A model generated the notes under the pieces. The model did no database searches, was not told the DNA's origin, and worked only from the letters and a program-made list of their open reading frames with translations. A stretch of DNA of 64,000 nt from Phaseolus vulgaris (Eukaryota > Streptophyta > Magnoliopsida > Fabales > Fabaceae): contig NC_023754.2 of the NCBI RefSeq assembly GCF_000499845.2, positions 6,836,477 through 6,900,476 of the forward strand, read 5' to 3'. A program made the position numbers and the translations under genes. Positions 63,925 through 64,000 of the stretch are shown one piece after another (position 1 is the stretch's first letter; each line of letters starts with the position of its first letter).

Positions 63925-64000
63925 AGAATATCTATCTCAGTCTCCATTAGCATAATTTGCAGCTAATTTAAATGAGAGATGACATTTTAGAACCCATCCT
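63925..64000 (-). pseudogene. SAUR remnant, 3' end only, running off the window
   Basis: This is the reverse complement of a SAUR C-terminus: DGF, stop, NVISHLN, stop, the same as [11 protein letters not shown] of the pseudogene at 33376. A TTA Leu codon has become TAA. The upstream part lies beyond the window. The 3' flank matches that of the 33376 copy. Confidence 0.75.

Overview
The window is plant nuclear DNA, most likely from a papilionoid legume of the Phaseolus/Vigna type. That inference rests on the SAUR protein sequences, the mix of Ty3/gypsy Tat, Ty1/copia and CACTA elements, and the intron-rich, AT-rich composition. There is no tRNA, rRNA or CRISPR. The host content is a small auxin-up RNA (SAUR) cluster. 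Four single-exon genes look functional (6877-7155 +, 25350-25631 -, 26493-26771 +, 34494-34772 +). Five copies are broken (5747-5905 +, a copy split between 28003-28134 and 51723-51852 +, 29630-29907 +, 33376-33679 -, and 63925-64000 - running off the window). Almost everything else is transposable-element sequence nested into the spacers and even into SAUR coding sequence.

Layout, left to right. 1-95 is the terminus of a CACTA-like element. 1009-4879 is a LINE with endonuclease, reverse transcriptase and zinc-finger regions. 4880-7560 is SAUR sequence with one pseudogene and one intact gene. 7630-8186 is a copia 5' fragment. 8187-12495 holds dead exons of glutamate-cysteine ligase (GSH1) and of a PBS1-like kinase. 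12496-24007 is a complete Tat-lineage gypsy element flanked by CAAGT. It has an uninterrupted gag-pol ORF of 1812 codons, three families of tandem repeats, a spliced antisense gene, and a 3' LTR that has lost 585 bp including the promoter. 24013-24727 is the right end of a CACTA element that this gypsy element interrupts. 24728-28134 is SAUR cluster again.

28135-51722 is bounded by CACTA termini and a TTC target duplication, and it sits inside a SAUR coding sequence. Its own interior (28135-29247 plus 42844-51722) carries captured fragments of a HIPP metallochaperone gene and of the deubiquitinase UBP26. It also has a minisatellite and hairpin-rich subterminal repeats. A 13.6-kb block (29248-42843) made of SAUR-cluster DNA, gypsy and copia remnants and a Tat LTR lies within it, flanked by two copies of the same 445-bp CACTA segment. 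Finally, 52665-61088 is a second LINE into which a copia element (53102-59874, TSD AAGAT) has inserted. 61089-64000 holds Tat and LTR fragments and the last SAUR remnant.

Working relationships: the intact SAUR genes are the only convincing host genes. They should encode short auxin-induced growth regulators, and two of the upstream regions keep a TGTCTC element and a TATA box at matching distances. The Tat element is the only coding-competent mobile element; the others are broken. The most unusual signals are a CAATCGGTTG decamer that always occurs in pairs exactly 21 bp apart in the copia element, the antisense gene of the Tat element, the multi-gene capture in CACTA DNA, and the 445-bp duplication around the 13.6-kb insertion. 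All identifications come from reading the sequence and from remembered family features; no database search was run.
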